Position numbers and translations under genes: made by a program
Shown: positions 58,696 through 63,273 of the stretch, piece by piece
Layout of the letters: every line of letters begins with the position of its first letter
Position numbering within the stretch: the first letter of the stretch is position 1
DNA from: Bifidobacterium jacchi
GTDB lineage: Bacteria; Actinomycetota; Actinomycetes; Actinomycetales; Bifidobacteriaceae
DNA: 63,273 nt
NCBI RefSeq assembly: GCF_009078285.1
Contig: NZ_RQSP01000010.1
Coordinates: forward strand, 18,584 to 81,856
Reading direction: 5' to 3'
Notes under the pieces: generated by a model
Told to the model about the DNA's origin: nothing
The model's input: only the letters and a program-made list of their open reading frames with translations
Databases searched by the model: none

Positions 58696-59247
58696 GTGAG
58701 GAAACCAACGGATCGGCAGATTCGGCAGTGGATTCCAGTGATGGAGTCGGCCAGCCGACTGTACCAAGCACGCCTGCATCATCATCTGGTGCTGTACTGC
58801 ACTGGTACACCGGTTCTGGACGTAGCCATCGAGGAACCGCAGTTCATGCACTTGTGCGGAGTGGCGAACTATCATTCCGCCGTTTCCGGGAACCATGGCC
58901 CACAAGGATTCCTCACGGATGCCATCGCCGGGAAAATCGACGGAGCGGGACTGCGCTTCAGAGATCACCCCGACGACATCAAAACGAAAATGGCGGTGAT
59001 CGGTCAGGCTCTGGAAACCGGAAACATAACCCTAGTAGTACGCAGCAGCTATCGAGGCATGTGCGCATTCTTCGGAAACACCCAATGGAGCATAGGAGTC
59101 TACGCCACCAAAACCGCATCGAGCTACGTTCCCGAAGGCAAAGTGACGCTGCCCGGTTCGCTTACCAATCGTCCAACCGACTGGGCGGGATTCCCCGATC
59201 GAGGATGCACCGTACTGAATGTGACCAATATCAGGGTACTGCCGTAG
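58696..59247 (+). CDS. PBECR4-like RNase-fold protein
   Basis: A 183-residue protein. FMHLCGVANYH, VRSSYRGMCAFFGN and WSIGVYATKTASSYVPEGKV resemble the PBECR4 domain, a barnase/EndoU/colicin-type fold nuclease found in phages and mobile elements. His and Arg residues in these motifs could be catalytic. GTG 58696 or ATG 58741 (MESASRL) starts it. Immediately upstream is a structured RNA ending in a terminator. It could be a toxin, possibly with an RNA antitoxin. Function unproven. Confidence 0.5.
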   Translation: MRKPTDRQIRQWIPVMESASRLYQARLHHHLVLYCTGTPVLDVAIEEPQFMHLCGVANYHSAVSGNHGPQGFLTDAIAGKIDGAGLRFRDHPDDIKTKMAVIGQALETGNITLVVRSSYRGMCAFFGNTQWSIGVYATKTASSYVPEGKVTLPGSLTNRPTDWAGFPDRGCTVLNVTNIRVLP

Positions 59248-59278
59248 CGCTCTCCACGTCTGTCGGCCGTTGGACGAC

Positions 59279-59297
59279 GGGAGCCGGGGGCGCACGC
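59279..59297. repeat. 19-bp direct repeat, left copy
   Basis: GGGAGCCGGGGGCGCACGC is identical to 60614-60632. The two copies bracket the Panacea/GNAT pair and 1.3 kb in total. Could be ends of a transferred module or residual recombination sites. Confidence 0.7.
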
Positions 59298-59461
59298 TTG
59301 CCGAACGCGTGCATCGTGGCGTTTCGGAGAAGTGTTGTCGGCTCGCCAACGGTTCGCGCTTGACACGGACGCGACAGTGACCGCCGTCCGACATGCCCAC
59401 AGAGACACGGTTCATGTCCCTGCATAGGATGGAATGGCATCAATGAGAGGCAGGTGGGGCA

Positions 59462-60010
59462 ATGGCAAGAGCGATCGACGTGGCAAGATACATTCTTGAG
59501 CACCGGAATGCCCGCGACCATATGACCACCGCGTTCGCACTCCAGAAACTGTTGTACTACTGCCAGTCATGGATGCTGGTCGCAAAGGGCGTGACGCTGT
59601 TCCCCGACGACATCAGAGCATGGCAGCATGGCCCCGTCGTCGTTTCCGTCTACCCGTATTGTCGCGGACGACATTACGTGTTTCCTCGTGAAATACCGGA
59701 AGGGCATGCGGACGCGCTGTCATTGGATGAGCGTGCGGTCGTGGACCGCATACTCGCCATGTACGACGATTCGGACGACGGGAGCCTCGGAGACGGTCTG
59801 GAGAGGACAAGCCACAGGGAGCGGCCATGGGCGGATGCGAACCCGAACGGGATCATCACACCGGATAGTATGCTTGACTTCTATTCACAGGTTCAGGCTG
59901 ACCCGGATTCAGATCACGCGGCACCGGTACCAGACCTCGCCAACGTTGCCGACCGCACGTTCGTTTCCGGCGAGGAGGCCGACTGGCTTTCCTCGATGAT
60001 CTCCGACTAG
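59462..60010 (+). CDS. Panacea-domain (SocA-like, DUF4065) antitoxin
   Basis: A 182-residue protein. VARYILEHRNARDHMTTAFALQKLLYYCQSWMLVAKGVTLFPDDIRAWQHGPVVVSVYPYCRG is the Panacea signature (helical domain, KLLYYxQ, W-x-GPV). Panacea antitoxins pair with many unrelated toxins. The GNAT gene starts 21 bases downstream; together they make a toxin-antitoxin pair. No clear ribosome site; AGGTGGGGCA lies upstream of ATG 59462. Confidence 0.85.
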   Translation: MARAIDVARYILEHRNARDHMTTAFALQKLLYYCQSWMLVAKGVTLFPDDIRAWQHGPVVVSVYPYCRGRHYVFPREIPEGHADALSLDERAVVDRILAMYDDSDDGSLGDGLERTSHRERPWADANPNGIITPDSMLDFYSQVQADPDSDHAAPVPDLANVADRTFVSGEEADWLSSMISD

Positions 60011-60030
60011 CGCAGGGATGCGGTGACGGC

Positions 60031-60540
60031 ATGAGCGGCGAACTGTGGACGCGAATCGTTAAACTTGACGACATGGTGGACATCTCCACGTTCTCCTGCG
60101 GTGAGCCGGAAATCGACGTGTGGCTGCACCGGGACGCATTGGAAAGGCAGGAGGAGGGCGGTTGCACCGTCTACGTGGCCGTGGATGGCATGCAGACGGT
60201 GATCGGCTTCTTCTCGCTGAGCATGCACTACCTGCAGAACAGGACGATTCCCGAACCTGTGAAGACGGGTGTGGCGCTTCCCGGCAACATTCCCTGCGTG
60301 CTGTTGGGCCGGTTCGGCATTGACTCCCACTTCCACGGTAAGCATCAGGGGACGCTGCTGATTCGCGAGGCGATCATGACAGCGAAAAGCATCGCCGACA
60401 CGGTGGGATGCCGTCTCATGTACGTTCAGGCGATGAACGACAGGCTGATCGCATGGTATGAAGGTCAGGGTTTCGCTTCCATGCCGAAGCATCCCCGTAA
60501 CATGGTCCTCGACTTGAAATCATTCAGTGCAGACGACTGA
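60031..60540 (+). CDS. GNAT acetyltransferase, probable toxin
   Basis: A 169-residue GNAT: FSCGEPEIDVWLHRDALERQEEGGCTVYVA, LGRFGIDSHFHGKHQGTLLIREAI (acetyl-CoA loop, H-G-K-x-x-G-x), and MYVQAMNDRLIAWYEGQGF. This is the TacT/AtaT pattern; such enzymes acetylate aminoacyl-tRNA. It directly follows the Panacea gene. A toxic role is inferred from context, not shown. Confidence 0.8.
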   Translation: MSGELWTRIVKLDDMVDISTFSCGEPEIDVWLHRDALERQEEGGCTVYVAVDGMQTVIGFFSLSMHYLQNRTIPEPVKTGVALPGNIPCVLLGRFGIDSHFHGKHQGTLLIREAIMTAKSIADTVGCRLMYVQAMNDRLIAWYEGQGFASMPKHPRNMVLDLKSFSADD

Positions 60541-60613
60541 CCGGCAAGACGAGCGACAGTAGAGTTTTCCCACGCCAACACGCCCATCGGGAAACGCCGG
60601 GCGAACCGGATGA

Positions 60614-60632
60614 GGGAGCCGGGGGCGCACGC
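60614..60632. repeat. 19-bp direct repeat, right copy
   Basis: Identical to 59279-59297. See that entry. Confidence 0.7.
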
Positions 60633-60650
60633 CATGGAACATCGCCTGCC

Positions 60651-61691
60651 CTAATCGCAAGGAATAAAGTAGCCCTGAGTGCCGTCGCTTGGAATAAATG
60701 CGCATATTTCTTCGTATGAATCGTCAGTCTTGTTGTTCGTGGATGTCTGCGGCTTGGTGGTCTGAGGTTTGGTCTGAGTCTGCGGAGCCTGCGTGGTGGG
60801 TGCCGGTGTGGTGTTTTGTGTTTGTTGTGTTGGCGTGTACGTGTTTCCGTTGCCGCCGCCCGTGTACCCGTATCCGTAGCCGTTGTTCGAGTTGTTCGAG
60901 TTGTTCGAGTTGTTCGTGTACGTGTTGCCCGCACCGGTTTGTGTGGCTGCCTGTTTTGCGGCTTCCGCCTTGGCTTTGGCTGCCGCGTCGCTCTTCTGTT
61001 TCGCGTCGATGGACGTGTTGACCTTGCCGGTCGCGTCGTCGAGCGTGCCGATCGCCGTTTCGATGGTCTTCGCATCCTTCGCTTTTCCGGCTTCGCTGAT
61101 CGCCTTCGACAGCGTGTCGCGGGTCTTCGCGTCCTTGACCTTCCCGTCCGAATCGGCGAGCAGCTTCCTCGCGTCCTTGACCTTCCCGTCGAGCTTCGCC
61201 TTCAGATCAGCGAGGGTCTTCGCGTCACGGGATGCCGTGACCGTGCGAGCATCATCCTTCAACACGGCCGCCTGCTTCTCATACGTGGAGGCGAGTCGCG
61301 TGTTCGCGTCAGTGATCCCATGCAGCGTGTCCGCGTCACCGGAGCACGCCTTCACGTCGGCGAATGATGTGCTCTTCGTCTCCGCCAACGCGCTCACCGT
61401 GCGTGTCTGGGCGACCTGCCGGTCGGTGATCTTCAACGCCTCAGTCACCTCATCCGACACCAACACCGACTCCCAGTCCTTCTTCGCGTCCTTCACGGCG
61501 GCCACGCTCGACGAGCACGCCTCGTTCGCATCCGCCAGCACGCGCACACTCCGATCATGCGCATACCACGCATACCCGCCGCCCGCACCAGCCAACACAA
61601 GCACAGCGCAGCCAGCCGCGACCGGCACCACCCACTTCGCACGCCTCCTCGACGCGACGGGGGCATCGCCTCCATTGTTCATTTCGTTCAT
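60651..61691 (-). CDS. Membrane-anchored coiled-coil surface protein
   Basis: A 346-residue protein with a short cytoplasmic N-terminus (MNEMNNGGDAPVASRRRAKW), one membrane segment (VVPVAAGCAVLVLAGAGGGYAW), an extended Ala/Lys/Asp helical domain (60-240) and a Gln/Asn/Thr/Pro-rich tail with (NNS) repeats (NSNNSNNSNN) from 9-bp units. The end, EEICAFIPSDGTQGYFIPCD, has two Cys that may pair. Such proteins are often annotated as colicin transporters in bifidobacteria. GGGAGAACAATC precedes ATG 61691. Confidence 0.7.
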   Translation of the reverse strand: MNEMNNGGDAPVASRRRAKWVVPVAAGCAVLVLAGAGGGYAWYAHDRSVRVLADANEACSSSVAAVKDAKKDWESVLVSDEVTEALKITDRQVAQTRTVSALAETKSTSFADVKACSGDADTLHGITDANTRLASTYEKQAAVLKDDARTVTASRDAKTLADLKAKLDGKVKDARKLLADSDGKVKDAKTRDTLSKAISEAGKAKDAKTIETAIGTLDDATGKVNTSIDAKQKSDAAAKAKAEAAKQAATQTGAGNTYTNNSNNSNNSNNGYGYGYTGGGNGNTYTPTQQTQNTTPAPTTQAPQTQTKPQTTKPQTSTNNKTDDSYEEICAFIPSDGTQGYFIPCD

Positions 61692-61916
61692 GATTGTTCT
61701 CCCATCATGGTTTGTTGCCTATGATTATCCACGCATGATCGGAGAACCGACACCCCCGTATGTGCGCATACTCAATATCGCGCACAAAAACAAGCGGTCA
61801 CAAACACAAACCGCTGAAATCGAGTCCAAAATGGTATTTTTCATATGGTGTCGGTATTCTGTGTATTGCACTCGTATCGGGTGCGTGTCGATCGTTCATT
61901 CGCCGTGTAGGAGGGA

Positions 61917-63134
61917 ATGAGGCAGGATATGAGATTCAAACCATTGGAACTGTTGCGCAGGGCCGCGCGTCCCGTGGCCGCGTTGGCGACGGCGGCGGCC
62001 GCATTGGCCGGGGGCATGGTCGCGGCTGGCACGGCTGGAGCCGTGCAGACCAGCGGTCTGCCGGGGTACACGTCCAACTTCGCGTTCAACGTGACGTTTC
62101 CGAACAGCTGGAACTATCATGGCGAGTTCGACTTCGGTCCGATCGCCCGCGTTGATAATCGCTGGGCGTACTGCGTCGAGGCGGACACGCCGTTCAAGCA
62201 GGTGGAGGGCACGTGGTCGAACATCCCCTCATCGAACGTGACGGCCACGCGGCTCGCATGGCTCGCGGACAAGTACAACGACAACAACGACCTGCATCAG
62301 GCGGCGCTCAGCTATCTGATCCACGAGAAGATGGACCCGAACGGGGCCGCGTTCCTCAACGCGTTCGCGGCGGCGGGTCTGAAGAACGGCGACTGGAATC
62401 AGGTCAGGAACACGGCGGCGTCCATGTGGAGTGACGCGACCAAGAACATGCCCGCCAGCGTGAAGGCCGCATACGAGTACGATGCGAACACGAAGCGCTC
62501 CGGCACGGTCAACGTGTCGATCAGGAACGCGGCGAACACGTATCTGAAGGGCATCGCCTACACGGCGACGCTGACCGGTCCCGCCGTGTTCGCGTCGAAC
62601 GGGAAGAAGACCATGAGCGGGAAGACCGCCGCGAACGCGACGCACCTGAAGTGGACCGCCACCGGCAACGGCAAGGTCACGACCAAGGTGAGCTACAAGG
62701 CTCCAGTCGCGCGTCGTCTCTCCTCACCCAATCAGGACTTGTTCCAATTCAACAAGGACCCTGCCACGAGGTCCGCGTCCGTCAGCTTCAACGTCGAGAA
62801 AAGCTTCCAACCCACCATCACCACGCGGATCAGCGCAACCACACTCCCACGCGGCACCCCCGTCAAAGACAACATCACCCTCGGCGTGAACAAAGGCGAC
62901 ACATGGCCCGCCAACACCAAGGTCCGCGCGGACGGCTACTACTACGTCGGCAACAAAACCACCATCCTCAACACCATCCCACTCAACAAGGATGAAACCC
63001 CCGACCAGTACCTCACCCGCGTGAAAACCACCGCCGGATCACCCAAAGCAACCGCAACCATCACCGCCACCAAACGAACCTACGGCACATGGTGTAGGGA
63101 ATTGCCCATGATGCAGGGAACGCTTATGTGTTGA
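61917..63134 (+). CDS. Secreted surface protein, C-terminus replaced by repeat sequence
   Basis: A 405-residue protein with a signal peptide ([23 protein letters not shown]...AVQTS; cleavage near AGA) and a thioester/VaFE-type adhesion domain ([10 protein letters not shown] with early Cys, [30 protein letters not shown]). The middle is beta-rich. The end reads [23 protein letters not shown]; from GTWCRE onward it is iteron-like cluster 2, so no LPxTG anchor remains. It may be truncated by that element. ATG 61917 has AGGAGG close by; ATG 61929 is an alternative. Adhesin-like; ligand unknown. Confidence 0.75.
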
Positions 63135-63242
63135 TTGGGTGAAAACCGCGGAAAATGGCCGTTTTTGAACCCTACATCATGGGGGTGTTCCCTACACCAT
63201 GAGGAAGTAACTACATCATGAGGAATTCCCTACATCATGGGG
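63087..63242. repeat. Iteron-like cluster 2
   Basis: Two inverted CATGGTG/CATGATG motifs (ending 63094 and 63113, 19 bp apart) and four direct CCCTACATCATGGGG-type motifs (CATCATG at 63175, 63195, 63214, 63233; 19-20 bp apart) flank a core with GTGAAAACCGC and GGCCGTTTTT. Same architecture and orientation as cluster 1 at 56404. The first inverted motif lies inside the end of the surface-protein gene. The window ends at 63273. Confidence 0.75.
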
Positions 63243-63273
63243 TGGGTGTCGCTGGGGGTGTCGCAGGGGGTGT

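Noticed and set aside
1..63273. tRNA or rRNA genes
   Set aside because: No cloverleaf with a GGTTCRA-type T-arm or rRNA motif was recognised by eye; a covariance search was not possible.

Overview
The window looks like a chromosome segment of a Bifidobacterium: GC-rich actinobacterial sequence with a giant type I fatty acid synthase, a pupylation locus (ARC, Dop, Pup, PafA) with no proteasome subunit in view, an isolated glycine-cleavage H protein with a lipoate ligase, and secreted surface proteins typical of that genus. No rRNA, tRNA or CRISPR array was recognised.

Layout. 0-10.8 kb (minus): type I fatty acid synthase read as two ORFs separated by a one-base frame change inside the malonyl/palmitoyl-transferase domain, with a family-3 acyltransferase translationally coupled downstream; its likely promoter has a ten-G run between -35 and -10. 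10.8-12.1 kb: non-coding DNA with a 167-bp palindromic tandem repeat and a 62-bp-period hairpin array. 12.1-16.4 kb (minus): a nucleotidyltransferase/partner pair whose nucleotidyltransferase is frameshifted, an O-antigen-polymerase-like protein with a low-molecular-weight tyrosine phosphatase, and a surface-anchored protein. 16.6-20.1 kb (minus): MFS exporter, G5-domain/lysozyme-like cell-wall protein, thioredoxin. 20.4-23.8 kb (plus): Nudix-like protein, hydrolase, NudC, GcvH. 23.8-25.4 kb: repeat-only DNA with seven hairpins at exactly 62-bp spacing in two blocks. 25.4-38.3 kb (plus): App1-like phosphatase, oligopeptidase B, LeuB, lipoate ligase, RpoZ, MetK, PriA-like protein, HAD hydrolase, Fmt. 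38.4-40.4 kb: an AT-richer membrane-protein gene, a gene-free stretch, SerB. 40.4-48.1 kb (plus): DedA, ARC, Dop, a phosphatase-like protein with altered metal-binding residues, Pup, PafA. 48.1-49.1 kb: two MITE-like elements back to back and palindromic repeats. 49.1-54.0 kb (minus): HU, a flippase/LPG-synthase-like membrane protein, PurB.

54.2-63.3 kb looks like an accessory island. It holds a WxG-like protein plus alpha/beta hydrolase pair, a RepA-type plasmid replication initiator behind 19-bp iteron-like repeats, HigBA, a structured RNA ending in a terminator just before a putative PBECR4-type RNase, a Panacea/GNAT toxin-antitoxin pair bracketed by 19-bp direct repeats, a coiled-coil surface protein and a surface protein that ends inside a second copy of the iteron cluster. 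The two iteron clusters lie in the same orientation 6.7 kb apart, so I infer an integrated plasmid or plasmid relic.

How the genes fit together: FAS supplies all acyl chains; GcvH and the lipoate ligase form a minimal lipoylation pair; Pup, PafA, Dop and ARC make up a tagging and unfolding system without a visible protease; and the 54-63 kb island is a collection of toxin-antitoxin and surface genes typical of mobile DNA.
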